64,000 bases of DNA from Mesorhizobium sp. (GTDB lineage: Bacteria; Pseudomonadota; Alphaproteobacteria; Rhizobiales; Rhizobiaceae), in NCBI GenBank assembly GCA_004020545.1, contig SAQE01000005.1, positions 124,001 through 188,000 of the forward strand. The letters are read 5' to 3'. How positions within the stretch are numbered: the stretch's first letter is position 1; each line of letters starts with the position of its first letter. Both the position numbers and the translations under genes were made by a program. Under the pieces are notes generated by a model. That model worked only from the letters and a program-made list of their open reading frames with translations. It did no database searches and was not told the origin of the DNA. Below, piece by piece: positions 38,797-47,599 of the stretch.

Positions 38797-39402
38797 ATGG
38801 CACGTGGTCCCGGGTTGCGCAAAGCGCTGGCGGAAAAATTCGACGACGAGCTGAAGTTCTTCAAAGGCTGGATCGACAAGCCGAAAGCGGTCGGCTCGAT
38901 CGTCCCCACCAGTTCCATCACCGCCCGCAAGATGGCCTCGATCGTCAACCCGAAATCGGGCCTGCCGGTGCTTGAGGTCGGACCTGGCACCGGCGTCATC
39001 ACCCGGGCCATCCTGGCCCAGGGTGTGAAGCCGGAAAATCTCTACGCGATCGAATACTCGAACGACTTCGTGCGCCATCTGCGCCGGCTCTATCCGCGCG
39101 TCAACGTCATCGAGGGCGATGCCTTCAATCTCGATGCCACGCTCGGCGACAAGCGCGACATGGTGTTCGATTCGGTCGTTTCCGGCGTGCCGCTGCTCAA
39201 CTTCCCGGTCGCCCAGCGCATCGCCTATATCGAAAGCCTGCTCGACCGCATCCCGGCCGGCCGGCCGATCGTGCAGCTGACCTATGGCCCGCTGTCGCCG
39301 ATCCCGCCCGGCCGCGGCAATTACAAGGTCAAGCATTTCGACTTCATCATCCGCAACATCCCGCCGACGCAGCTCTGGATCTACCGCCGCGAGGGACATT
39401 AG
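38797..39402 (+). CDS. pmtA: Phospholipid N-methyltransferase
   Basis: A 201-residue methyltransferase of the rhizobial PmtA type, which turns phosphatidylethanolamine into phosphatidylcholine in three methylations. The start region (LAEKFDDELKFFKGWIDKPK, AVGSIVPTSSITARKM) and the SAM site LPVLEVGPGTGVITRAI are like Sinorhizobium PmtA; the resemblance to rRNA adenine dimethylases is only in the fold. The place after dnaJ is the same as in Sinorhizobium meliloti. GAGGAG precedes ATG 38797. Confidence 0.9.
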   Translation: MARGPGLRKALAEKFDDELKFFKGWIDKPKAVGSIVPTSSITARKMASIVNPKSGLPVLEVGPGTGVITRAILAQGVKPENLYAIEYSNDFVRHLRRLYPRVNVIEGDAFNLDATLGDKRDMVFDSVVSGVPLLNFPVAQRIAYIESLLDRIPAGRPIVQLTYGPLSPIPPGRGNYKVKHFDFIIRNIPPTQLWIYRREGH

Positions 39403-39407
39403 ATGGA

Positions 39408-39490
39408 GGGGAATAAGGGAGTAAGACAGTAGGGGAGTAGGGAAAATCGAGTCGTTCATTCCCCTACTGCCCTATTCCCTTACTCCCTGT
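39408..39490. repeat. Imperfect inverted repeat of GGGGAATAGGGAGTA words
   Basis: Purine-rich GGGGAATAAGGGAGTAAG, CAGTAGGGGAGTAGGG before a short spacer, then CCCCTACTGCCCTATTCC and CTTACTCCC. The two halves are partly reverse-complementary and internally repetitive. It sits right after the pmtA stop and could form a long hairpin terminator. Confidence 0.65.
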
Positions 39491-39554
39491 TTCCTCATCC
39501 AGCCGTTGATTTGAGCGACCCTTGGCTGTACCTGTCCCGGAACAAGGGTGGCCG

Positions 39555-40151
39555 ATGGCAGTAATCCCAAGAATCCTCGTCTTCGCAGGGTCGATCCGCA
39601 CCGGCGCTTTCAGCGGCAAGACGGCGGATGTGGCGCAAAAGGAACTCGCGATGCAGGGCGCGGAGGTCACCCGCATCTCGCTCGGCGACTATCCGCTGCC
39701 GATCATGGACGAGGACCTCGAAAAGGAAAAAGGCATCCCCGAGAATGTCATGAAGCTCGGCCAGCAGATCGCCGCCCATGACGGGCTTCTGATCGCGACG
39801 CCGGAATATAACGGCTCGATCCCGCCGCTGTTGAAGAATTCGATCGACTGGGTGAGCCGGCTGCGGCGCGATGGCAGCCGCTCGTTCAGGCCGCTTTACG
39901 GCAAGCCCGTCGGTCTTTGCTCCTCCTCCGAGGGCAAGTTCGCCGGCATACGCTGCATCAACCATCTGCGCGCAGTGCTGGTTCGCTGCCAGATGGAAGT
40001 CATCACCCCGGAATGTTCGGTTTCCGGCGCCAATGAGGCCTTCGCCGAGGACGGGCAATTCCGCGACCCCAGACTGCACCAATCGATGGAGCGCCTATGC
40101 CGTACACTGATCGAAACCTCGCGCATGCTGTCCGTGCGGATCGAGGCCTGA
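39555..40151 (+). CDS. NADPH-dependent FMN reductase family protein
   Basis: A 198-residue flavodoxin-like quinone/FMN reductase (PF03358). The FMN phosphate loop is [18 protein letters not shown] and the isoalloxazine-contact segment is [18 protein letters not shown]. It reduces FMN or quinones with NADPH, and could supply flavin to the two luciferase-like enzymes in the window, though that is inference. It overlaps the pyrF start by one base (TGATG). Confidence 0.9.
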   Translation: MAVIPRILVFAGSIRTGAFSGKTADVAQKELAMQGAEVTRISLGDYPLPIMDEDLEKEKGIPENVMKLGQQIAAHDGLLIATPEYNGSIPPLLKNSIDWVSRLRRDGSRSFRPLYGKPVGLCSSSEGKFAGIRCINHLRAVLVRCQMEVITPECSVSGANEAFAEDGQFRDPRLHQSMERLCRTLIETSRMLSVRIEA

Positions 40152-40852
40152 TGCAACCGGTCGAGACCATGCGCGACAGGCTGATCGTCGGCCTCGACGT
40201 GCCGACGCTCACGGAAGCGGAGAAGGCGGTGCGCGAGCTCGAAGGCACCGTCTCCTTCTACAAGATCGGCTACCAGCTCGCCTTCGCCGGCGGGCTCGAT
40301 TTCGCGCGCGAGCTCGTGAGCGGCGGCACCAAGGTCTTCCTCGACATGAAGCTGCTCGACATCGACAACACGGTGGCCAAGGGTGTCGAGAACATCGTCA
40401 GGATGGGGGTCTCGATGCTGACGTTGCATGCCTACCCCAAGGCGATGAAGGCGGCGGTCGAGGCAGCCAGGGGCAGCGAGCTCTGCCTGCTCGCGGTGAC
40501 CGTGCTGACCTCGATGGACGAACAGGACATGATCGACGCCGGCTATGAGTATGACCCGCACACGCTGGTGCTGCGGCGCTCCGAACAGGCGCTGCATGCC
40601 GGCATGGGCGGCATCGTCTGCTCGGCCGAGGAGGCTGAAGCGGTGCGCCGGATCGTCGGACCCGACATGGCGGTGGTGACGCCCGGCATCCGGCCGGCCG
40701 GCAGCGACCATGGCGACCAGAAACGCGTTGTGACGCCGGCGCAGGCTATTCGCAACGGCTCCAGCCACCTCGTCGTCGGCCGGCCGATCGTCGCCGCGTC
40801 CGACCGGCGCGCGGCGGCCGAGGCGATCCTGGCCGAGATGCAATCGGCCTGA
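40151..40852 (+). CDS. pyrF: Orotidine 5'-phosphate decarboxylase
   Basis: A 233-residue OMP decarboxylase giving UMP in pyrimidine synthesis. [17 protein letters not shown] and the catalytic block [17 protein letters not shown] (Asp-x-Lys-x-x-Asp) are clear, and [18 protein letters not shown] is the phosphate-binding end. ATG 40151 overlaps the upstream stop; ATG 40169 ([10 protein letters not shown]) is also possible. Confidence 0.96.
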   Translation: MQPVETMRDRLIVGLDVPTLTEAEKAVRELEGTVSFYKIGYQLAFAGGLDFARELVSGGTKVFLDMKLLDIDNTVAKGVENIVRMGVSMLTLHAYPKAMKAAVEAARGSELCLLAVTVLTSMDEQDMIDAGYEYDPHTLVLRRSEQALHAGMGGIVCSAEEAEAVRRIVGPDMAVVTPGIRPAGSDHGDQKRVVTPAQAIRNGSSHLVVGRPIVAASDRRAAAEAILAEMQSA

Positions 40853-40894
40853 GGATCGGCCCTCGTTCGCGCAAAGACAAACAGGAGAAAATGC

Positions 40895-41182
40895 ATGCCC
40901 AAGGGATACTGGATCGCTCGCGTCGATGTGCGCGACCCGGAAGGCTACAAGGATTATGTCGCAGCCGCCAAGCTCGCCTTCGATCGTTTCGGCGTGAAAT
41001 TCCTGGCACGCGGCGGTGAGCATGAAAAGGCCGAGGGACCTGGCCGCGCGCGCAACGTCATCATCGAGTTCGAATCGCTCGCTGCGGCGCATGAGTGCTA
41101 CCACTCGCCGGAATATCAGCGCGCCGTCGCCATCCGCCAGAAGGTCGCCGACGGCGAGATCGTGCTGGTCGAGGGGGTTTAG
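40895..41182 (+). CDS. DUF1330 domain protein
   Basis: A 95-residue dimeric ferredoxin-like fold protein of the DUF1330 family: KGYWIARVDVRDPEGYKDYV at the start, FGVKFLARGGEHEKAEG in the middle and YHSPEYQRAVAIRQ at the end are typical. Function unknown. It follows pyrF by 42 bases with an AGGAG site, so it probably belongs to the same transcript. Confidence 0.92.
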   Translation: MPKGYWIARVDVRDPEGYKDYVAAAKLAFDRFGVKFLARGGEHEKAEGPGRARNVIIEFESLAAAHECYHSPEYQRAVAIRQKVADGEIVLVEGV

Positions 41183-41249
41183 TTCGTCGAGGCAAGGGGT
41201 GGCTGATTGGCTGCGTTGGCACGTTGCAGATTAGCCGAAACGCCCATCT

Positions 41250-41437
41250 TGTCGTCATCCACGGGCGGAGCAAGGAGCGTAGCGACGCAGCGCAGACCCG
41301 AGGATCCATTCCGTGACTCCAACGCGCCGCTACGGTCCAGAATTCTGCTCTGCTGCACTCCACGGCAGAGGTAACGGCATGGATTCCAGGGTCTGCGCGC
41401 GTCGCTTCGCTCCTTGCTCCGCCCTGGAATGACGAAG
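41250..41437. repeat. Long inverted repeat (about 65-base arms)
   Basis: The left arm (41251-41315) has GTCATCCACGGGCGGAGCAA, GGAGCGTAGCGACGC and CAGACCCGAGGATCCATTCC. The right arm (41372-41437) is its near reverse complement (GGATTCCAGGGTCTGCGCGC, GTCGCTTCGCTCCTTGCTCC, GCCCTGGAATGACGA). The 56-base centre has smaller pairings (CTCTGCTGCACTCCACGGCAGAG). It fills most of the 282-base gap between DUF1330 and the ATP-grasp gene, both reading toward it. It looks like a dispersed non-coding element; no transposase. Confidence 0.8.
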
Positions 41438-41464
41438 TTGTTAGGTCTCAGTCCGTCATGAAGG

Positions 41465-42523
41465 TCACGACGTCAGCCTATTGGCGGCCGTCTCCGCCAT
41501 CGCGTCCGCTAGGCTCATGCCCCATTGCCTGCGGCAGTAGTCGCGAAAATCGAAGCAAGGCAGACCGGGGCAGACCTCGAATTCGATGAGATGGATGGTG
41601 TCGTCGGCCTCGACCCTGAGGTCGATCGAGAAGACGTCCCGCAGGCCAAGTCCATTCATTAGCTTCCGCGCCATGGCGCGGATCGCCCGATCGGCGGCCG
41701 GCTGGCTGGCGGCGACAGGCTGAAGCTTCGGCTCGGCATAGGCGCCTGCGTCCCTGGCGGCCTGGCTGGTATCGCCATAGAGCGCCATCGAGTCGGCCAT
41801 CGTCTGGAAATCGCCGCCGGACTCGACGAAGGCGATGCCGAGCGCCTCGACGCCGGTGTCAGGCTTCAATCCGAGGAAGCTTGCCCGCGCGTTGCGGCCG
41901 GCGACATAGGGCTGGACGACGACATCATCGCGATAATGGGAAAAGACACGCCGGCTAAGCTCCAGCGCATGGGCAAGATCAGCCACGCGCGAATCCGGCC
42001 AGATGCCGATCTTGGCGCCGAGCCGGTTGGGCTTGACGAACCAGCCGGCCGGCGAGGCCGGCGGCTCGACCAGCCACGCGCCGCTGCGCGCCAGGCCGGC
42101 CGGTGGCACCGGCAGGCCAAGCGCTGCGAGCACGGCGCCGGAGCGGAACTTGTCTTGGCAGAGCGCGAACAGCGAGTCGTCGGCGCCGATCGTTTTGAGC
42201 CCGTTCAGCCGCGCCAGCGCGGGCGAAGCGCCGCCGCGGAAATAGGCGATGCCGTCGGTCAGCGTCCAGACGAGCGTTTTGGCCGGATCGGCCTTCGCCA
42301 GCGCGGCCGCCGCGTCGTCCAGGTCGACCGGCAAAAAGGCGAGACCACGCTTCTCGCAGGCAGCGCTGAGCTGGTCGAATTCAGGCGCAAGGTCGGTCGA
42401 CTGCGCCAGGTAGGACGATATCTCGATAGCGCGTTCCGCCGGGTAGCCGTCCGCGACGAGCCGGTCGAAACAGGCCTTCTCCGGCTCGTGGACAAGGATC
42501 AGTGTCGGCCCGTTGCGCGGCAT
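41465..42523 (-). CDS. ATP-grasp enzyme, D-Ala-D-Ala ligase-like
   Basis: A 352-residue protein with an ATP-grasp domain from about residue 110: WFVKPNRLGAKIGIWPDSRV, VVVQPYVAGRNARASFLG, and the metal-binding end DDTIHLIEFEVCPGLPCFDF. It resembles the D-alanine-D-alanine ligase family but is not a housekeeping Ddl: the N-terminus and spacing differ. The substrate (an amino acid or peptide to be ligated) is unknown. It reads in the same direction as the lactonase operon, 105 bases downstream of it. Confidence 0.7.
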   Translation of the reverse strand: MPRNGPTLILVHEPEKACFDRLVADGYPAERAIEISSYLAQSTDLAPEFDQLSAACEKRGLAFLPVDLDDAAAALAKADPAKTLVWTLTDGIAYFRGGASPALARLNGLKTIGADDSLFALCQDKFRSGAVLAALGLPVPPAGLARSGAWLVEPPASPAGWFVKPNRLGAKIGIWPDSRVADLAHALELSRRVFSHYRDDVVVQPYVAGRNARASFLGLKPDTGVEALGIAFVESGGDFQTMADSMALYGDTSQAARDAGAYAEPKLQPVAASQPAADRAIRAMARKLMNGLGLRDVFSIDLRVEADDTIHLIEFEVCPGLPCFDFRDYCRRQWGMSLADAMAETAANRLTS

Positions 42524-42628
42524 GGAAGCTTCCCAGCAAAATCAGGCGCTACCATCGCATGGCCGCTGCAATCGGCTTGCGGGAAACCGACCGGGCCGGG
42601 CGGTTGCGTGACAGCGGTGGTGAACGGC

Positions 42629-43504
42629 TCAGGCGATCAGCACGCGCGGCTCGAAGCGGCCTTTGACCGGAATGTCGAGAAGAAAGGTCATGCCAGCTTG
42701 GGGGTCCAGCTTGCGCTGTTTGTCGTCCTTGCCCTTCCAGGCCGACGTCACCGCGATGCGGTCGGCCGTCTGGCCGACAAAGGCCGGACAGGACGGCTGC
42801 GTCACCAGCATTTGGATTTCGCGCAGCAGCGTGCCGTCCGGCGAATAGGCCTTCACCGCCTTGCCGCCCCAGACGGCGTTCCACAACACGCCGTCGCGGT
42901 CGACGACCGAGCCGTCGACATAACCTTTTTGCGAGCGGTGGTCGACGAACACTTTCGGCTCGCCGGTTGGCAGGCCGTTTGCCGGATCGCAGGCGACGCG
43001 CATCAGAAGCCCGGTCGCGGTATCGGTGTAGTAGGCGACCGCTCCGTCTTCGGAAAAGCAGATCGAGTTCGAGACGGTGATGTCGGCATACAGCCGGCGC
43101 AACTCGCCCTTGAAGAACCAGTAGATCGCACCGGCGCCCTTCCCCTCGTCCTTGCCCATCGTGCCGACCCAGAAGGCGCCGCAAGGATGAACGCGGGAAT
43201 CGTTGGAGCGGGTCGCCGGATTATCGGCCTCGATCGGCGTGTGCGGCGTCAGCTTGCCGGTCGCGACATCGCGCACATAAAGGCCCTTCTCCGTGGCGAT
43301 CAACTGGCGGACATCGTCGATGATTGCGATGGCGCTGGCCATCAGACCGAGATCGTGGATTTTCAGCGCGCCGGCGAGCGGCTTTTCCAGGAGCTTGCCG
43401 TTGACGATGTCGAACCAGAACAGCGTGTCGGTGCCCGGGTCGTAGCTCGGGCCTTCGCCCAACTGGCAGATGTGATCGCTCAGGACCGAAACTCTATCCA
43501 TCAT
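42629..43504 (-). CDS. SMP-30/gluconolactonase family lactonase
   Basis: A 291-residue six-bladed propeller of the SMP-30 family. The metal-binding Glu is in LGEGPSYDP, the Asn in RSNDSRVHPCGAFWVGTMG and the catalytic Asp in GYVDGSVVDRDGVLW. It hydrolyses sugar lactones such as galactono- or arabinonolactone. Its start overlaps the dgoA stop by four bases; it is the last of four overlapped genes that together suggest oxidation of an aldose to its acid and onward cleavage. Confidence 0.88.
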   Translation of the reverse strand: MMDRVSVLSDHICQLGEGPSYDPGTDTLFWFDIVNGKLLEKPLAGALKIHDLGLMASAIAIIDDVRQLIATEKGLYVRDVATGKLTPHTPIEADNPATRSNDSRVHPCGAFWVGTMGKDEGKGAGAIYWFFKGELRRLYADITVSNSICFSEDGAVAYYTDTATGLLMRVACDPANGLPTGEPKVFVDHRSQKGYVDGSVVDRDGVLWNAVWGGKAVKAYSPDGTLLREIQMLVTQPSCPAFVGQTADRIAVTSAWKGKDDKQRKLDPQAGMTFLLDIPVKGRFEPRVLIA

Positions 43505-44139
43505 TTCCCTCCGAACGCTTCGTCCCAGGCGGCAACCGCGGCGCGGGCGCGCTGCGCCACGTCCTCGACGCTGGCGCCCGACTTGTAGAGGCTCGACCCA
43601 AGGCCGAAGACTGAGACGCCGACCGCCTTGTAGCCGGCAAAGTCCTTGTCGGAAACGCCGCCGACGGCGCCGATCAGTGTCGATGCCGGCAGGACGGCTC
43701 GAACTGCCGCGATGCCGGATGCGCCGAGCACACTCGCCGGAAAGAATTTCAGCGCCGAGGCGCCGAGCCGGATCGCCTGGAACGCTTCGGTGGGCGTGAA
43801 CACGCCGGGCATCGTCACCATACGATAGTGCATCGCGCGGCCCATGACCTCGGCATCGATGTTGGGGCTGACCAGCAGCCGGCCGCCGGCCTCGTGCAAG
43901 GCATCGACATCGGCGGCCGTCAGCACCGTGCCGGCGCCGACCAGGGCGGTTTTCGGTAGGACCTCCACGATCCTGGCGATCGACGAAAACGGCTCAGGTG
44001 AGTTAAGCGGCACCTCGATCGCCTCGATGCCGGCGTCGAACAGTGCCTGGCCGATGGCAATCGCTTCGGTCGCCTTGAGGCCGCGCAGAATGGCGACCAA
44101 CCCGCGCTTGAGCTTGGGAAAGGGGGCTGTCTGACTCAT
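43501..44139 (-). CDS. dgoA: 2-dehydro-3-deoxy-6-phosphogalactonate aldolase
   Basis: A 212-residue class I aldolase of the KDPG/KDPGal family: LVAILRGLKATEAIAIGQAL, IEAIEVPLNSPEPFSSI, LVGAGTVLTAADVDAL and the Schiff-base Lys in SALKFFPASVLG. It splits KDPGal to pyruvate and glyceraldehyde-3-phosphate. Coupling to dgoK (ATGA overlap at both ends) makes the galactonate assignment better than KDPG. Confidence 0.92.
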   Translation of the reverse strand: MSQTAPFPKLKRGLVAILRGLKATEAIAIGQALFDAGIEAIEVPLNSPEPFSSIARIVEVLPKTALVGAGTVLTAADVDALHEAGGRLLVSPNIDAEVMGRAMHYRMVTMPGVFTPTEAFQAIRLGASALKFFPASVLGASGIAAVRAVLPASTLIGAVGGVSDKDFAGYKAVGVSVFGLGSSLYKSGASVEDVAQRARAAVAAWDEAFGGK

Positions 44140-45080
44140 CGGGCAACTCCGGTTCTGGCTATCATGCCGTTCTCGCGCGCGGCCTCGACAAGCCCGGCGC
44201 GCACCGCTTCATCCGCATCGACAATCCGGAAGGCAAGGCCGGCGAAACCTAGCGCGGCGCCGTAGAGCGCGGCCAGCGCGCCGGAGGCGATCAGCACCAC
44301 CGGCGCCTCGCTCACCCCGTAACGGCGTTTCGCCGAAGCGATCTCGCCGCCGATCAAGAGCCCGGACAAGCAGGCCGCCGCATCGTCGGATTTCAAATCC
44401 TGCAGCAGCCCGGCGGCGCGGATCGCAAACAGTTTCGAGGTGACGTCGCCGCCCTCGCCCAGCGCTTGGCTACACCACTGGCGGAAAAAAGGGCTGTCCA
44501 CTGCCACCGGAGCCGGATGCTCGCCCAGCGAATGCTTCAGGATCGAATGCGCGGCAAGCACCGAAAACAGCTCACCGGTCGGCCAGGTGCCGAAGCCGGC
44601 GACGGCGCCGTCCTCGACCGCGACCCACTTCGAATGCGTGCCCGGCATGCAGACGAGATGACGGCCTTTTGCCGGCAAACCGGCGCCGGCGAGCTGGGTT
44701 TCCTCACCGCGCATGACATCCGGCGCATCGGCCAGGCGCTGGGCAAGGCCCGGAACGATGCGGATGTCACGGCGCTGGCCTTCGATGCGGGCGGCACCGG
44801 CAAGGATGGCGCCGATCGGGGCCGGCACGGTGACGTAAGGCGCCTCGATCCAGCCTTGTCGGGAACCTGCCATGCCGCAGATGATGACGGGCAATGCCTC
44901 CGGCGCGCCCATGGCGGCGAGATGACCTTCCAGCACCTTGGCGAAACCTTTTTCGCGAGCGGTGATCAGTCCGTCGTCGCCACGCCGCTCGGCAAGCACC
45001 TTGCCTGTGTCGTCGAGCAGCCAGGCCCGCAGCCTGGTCGTGCCCCAATCGAGCGCCGCGACCGCCGGCGCGCCGCTCAC
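44136..45080 (-). CDS. dgoK: 2-dehydro-3-deoxygalactonokinase
   Basis: A 314-residue kinase of the DgoK family (PF05035): AALDWGTTRLRAWLLDDTGK for nucleotide binding, ICGMAGSRQGWIEAPYV and VCMPGTHSKWVAVEDG are family signatures. It phosphorylates KDGal to KDPGal. It starts at GTG 45080, overlapping the SDR stop by four bases; the longer open frame to 45194 lies inside the SDR gene. Confidence 0.93.
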   Translation of the reverse strand: MSGAPAVAALDWGTTRLRAWLLDDTGKVLAERRGDDGLITAREKGFAKVLEGHLAAMGAPEALPVIICGMAGSRQGWIEAPYVTVPAPIGAILAGAARIEGQRRDIRIVPGLAQRLADAPDVMRGEETQLAGAGLPAKGRHLVCMPGTHSKWVAVEDGAVAGFGTWPTGELFSVLAAHSILKHSLGEHPAPVAVDSPFFRQWCSQALGEGGDVTSKLFAIRAAGLLQDLKSDDAAACLSGLLIGGEIASAKRRYGVSEAPVVLIASGALAALYGAALGFAGLAFRIVDADEAVRAGLVEAARENGMIARTGVAR

Positions 45081-45844
45081 AGGAAGCCTCCGTCGACGAT
45101 CAGCATCTGCGCCGTCAGCATGCGCGAGGCGTCCGATGCCAGGAAGAGCACTGTGCCGACCATGTCGTCGGGCCGCATGACCTCTTTGATGCATTGCTTG
45201 GCGACATGAGCGGCAAGCGTCTCTTCGGTAACCCAGAGCTCCCGCTGCCGTTCGGTGATCACCCAGCCCGGCGCCACCGCGTTGACGCGGATGCCGTCGG
45301 CGCCGAGCTTGCCGGCAAGGCCCTTGGTGAGGCCGAGTATGCCGGCCTTGGCGGCGGTGTAGGCCGGCATGTCCGGATGGTTGATGAGATAGGAGGTCGA
45401 GGTGAAGTTGATGATCGAGCCGCCGCCGGCGCGCTTCATGCCGGGCGCCACCGCCTGGGCGGTGAAGAAATGCGGCCGCAGGTTGATGGCGAGATTGTTG
45501 TCCCAGAACTCGACCGTGACGTCCTTCACCTCATGGCGGTCGTCGAGCGCCGCGTTGTTGACGAGCACCGTGATATCGCCATGCGCGTCGGCCGCTTGCG
45601 CCACCGCGGCCCGCAGCGCCTCGATGTCGCGCAAATCGGTCTTGAGGTAGAGCGGACGCCGGCCAAGCTCTTTTTCCAGGCGGTCGGCAAGCCCCGTGCT
45701 GGGCTTGTCGGCGATATCGATGAAGGCGACCTTGGCGCCTTGCCGCATGAAGCCTTCGGTCAGCGCCGCGCCGATGCCGGAACCGCCGCCGGTGATCAGC
45801 ACCGAAGCGCCGTCGAGGTCGGCGAAACGCGCCGATGGCATCAT
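45077..45844 (-). CDS. SDR family dehydrogenase (probable aldose 1-dehydrogenase)
   Basis: A 255-residue classical short-chain dehydrogenase: SVLITGGGSGIGAAL for NAD(P), VLVNNAALDD, catalytic Ser in INFTSTSYL and YxxxK in YTAAKAGILG. As the first gene of an operon with dgoK, dgoA and a lactonase, it likely oxidises galactose (or arabinose/fucose) at C1 to the lactone. A galactonate dehydratase is missing from the operon. The start ATG 45844 has GGGAGAAAG; the open frame to 46018 is upstream noise. Confidence 0.85.
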   Translation of the reverse strand: MMPSARFADLDGASVLITGGGSGIGAALTEGFMRQGAKVAFIDIADKPSTGLADRLEKELGRRPLYLKTDLRDIEALRAAVAQAADAHGDITVLVNNAALDDRHEVKDVTVEFWDNNLAINLRPHFFTAQAVAPGMKRAGGGSIINFTSTSYLINHPDMPAYTAAKAGILGLTKGLAGKLGADGIRVNAVAPGWVITERQRELWVTEETLAAHVAKQCIKEVMRPDDMVGTVLFLASDASRMLTAQMLIVDGGFL

Positions 45845-46036
45845 GATTTCTTTCTCCCTTTGGCCGGCGCGCATCCTAGCCACGCCGGCTCCGGGGGCAA
45901 GGCCGAAAAGGCGATTTCGGCGGCTTATGTCTGACAAAATGAGTCCCCAGGGCCATCGCGTATGGCGCTGCCATATGCGATTGCTCTGCCCTTGTGGGGA
46001 AGAGTAGGTGCCGCGCAAACACTTCCAAAAACCGTT

Positions 46037-47389
46037 TCAGATCGCCTTGGCGTGCAGCGCGCCGCGATAGGAGTCGCGCAGGTAGCCCAGCGTGGCGTCG
46101 GCATCGGCCGGCTTGCCGAACAGATAGCCCTGGCCGCCGGCGCAGCCGAACTGGACGAGGCGGTCGGCCTGCGCCTCCTCTTCGATGCCTTCGGCCACCA
46201 CATCCATGCCGAGCCCTTCGCACATGGCGAGAATGGCGCGGATGATGTGCTCCGACGGCCGGTCGTCGAGAATCGAGGAGACGAAGGCGCGGTCGATCTT
46301 CAGCTTGTCGAAATGGAATTCGCGCAGGCGTCCGAGCGACGACTGGCCGGTGCCGAAATCGTCGAGCGAGACGCGGATGCCGACGCGGCGCAGGTCTCCG
46401 ACGATCTTTTCGGCCGAAGCCGGATCGGTCATCAAGCCGGTTTCGGTGATCTCGATCTCCAGCCGGCTCGGATCGAAGCCGGTGCGGTCGAGGATCGCGA
46501 GAATATGCAGGCCGGTGTTCTGGTCGACGAGCTGCGACGGCGACAGATTGAAGGACAGGAACAGGTCCTTCGGCCAGTTGCGGGCGGCCTCGGTCGCCTT
46601 GCGCAGGACGAGCTGCGACAGCGGGCCGATGATGCCGCGCTCCTCGGCGATGGGAATGAAGACGCTCGGCGGCACCGCGCCGAGATCGCGATCGGTCCAG
46701 CGGGCCAGCGTCTCGAAGCCGATGGTGCGGCGGGTGTTGAGATCGACGATGGGCTGGAAATGCGGCTCGACCTCGCCGGCCGAGACGGCGCGGCGCAGCG
46801 CCTGCTCGATACGGGTGACGCGCTTGGCGGCCTCCTCCATCTCGCGGGTGTAGACGACGACGCGGCCGCGGCCCGAGCGCTTGGCGTGATAGAGCGCGGT
46901 CTCGGCCTTGTTGACCAAAATCTCGGTGGTCTCGTCGCCGGAATAGAACAGCGAGCAGCCGACCGAGGCCGACAATCTCGCGGTGCGCTCGCCGACATCA
47001 TAGGGCGCCGACAGGATCTCGATCAGCATGCGCGATTTCTCGGCCGCCTGCTCCTCGCTGAACACCATCGGATAGAGATAAGCGAACTCGTCGGCGCCGA
47101 TACGGCAGACGGTGGAATAGCTGTCCATCGAGGCGCGCAGGCGCATCGCCACCTGGATCAGGATGTCGTCGCCGGCCTTGTGGCCGAACAGGTCGTTGAT
47201 CGGCTTGAAGCCGTCGAGATCGAGGATGCCGACGGTGAAGGGCGCGGGATCGTCGGCGCGGTCGCTGATCAGGCGATCGACCTTGTCGAAGAAGCGACGA
47301 TGGTTGCCAAGCCCGGTCAGCGGATCGGTGAACGCCAGATCCGTGTTTTCCCTGCCTGGCTGCCCGGTGCCAAACGTCGTTTGCATCAT
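46037..47389 (-). CDS. Soluble GGDEF-EAL protein with altered GGDEF site
   Basis: A 450-residue protein with GGDEF (about 20-180) and EAL (about 195-440) domains and no membrane segment. The GGDEF signature is RIGADEF, with Ala for the second Gly, so cyclase activity is doubtful. The EAL domain keeps ETLAR, FNLSPSQLV, EITETGL, DDFGTGQSSL, KIDRAF and VVAEGIEEE, so it is probably an active cyclic-di-GMP phosphodiesterase. It is one of three cyclic-di-GMP genes in the window. The start near 47389 (MMQTTFG) has no strong ribosome-binding site. Confidence 0.9.
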   Translation of the reverse strand: MMQTTFGTGQPGRENTDLAFTDPLTGLGNHRRFFDKVDRLISDRADDPAPFTVGILDLDGFKPINDLFGHKAGDDILIQVAMRLRASMDSYSTVCRIGADEFAYLYPMVFSEEQAAEKSRMLIEILSAPYDVGERTARLSASVGCSLFYSGDETTEILVNKAETALYHAKRSGRGRVVVYTREMEEAAKRVTRIEQALRRAVSAGEVEPHFQPIVDLNTRRTIGFETLARWTDRDLGAVPPSVFIPIAEERGIIGPLSQLVLRKATEAARNWPKDLFLSFNLSPSQLVDQNTGLHILAILDRTGFDPSRLEIEITETGLMTDPASAEKIVGDLRRVGIRVSLDDFGTGQSSLGRLREFHFDKLKIDRAFVSSILDDRPSEHIIRAILAMCEGLGMDVVAEGIEEEAQADRLVQFGCAGGQGYLFGKPADADATLGYLRDSYRGALHAKAI

Positions 47390-47552
47390 GTCCCTGTTGT
47401 GATGGCGGTATTTGGCTTCAGACTGGCAGCAAAGCGTTTAGGAAAGGTATCGGAAAAATCGATTTTCCAACGACTTCAAAAAGTCCACGCGGCGCTTAAA
47501 GCACGTGGCGCCGAAACGGATTCAGGCGACGCGCTTCAAGTCTTTGTTTTGG

Positions 47553-47599
47553 TGCATGTCGTTGCCCCAAAACCGCTACGCACTTTTGGGCGACATGCA
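47553..47599. repeat. Palindromic repeat between two leftward genes
   Basis: TGCATGTCG (47553-47561) pairs with CGACATGCA (47591-47599), inside it CCCCAAAACCGCTACGCACTTTTGGG. Same core and design as 38645-38691, with different but still complementary outer arms. It abuts the stop of the membrane protein gene at 47600. Confidence 0.82.
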
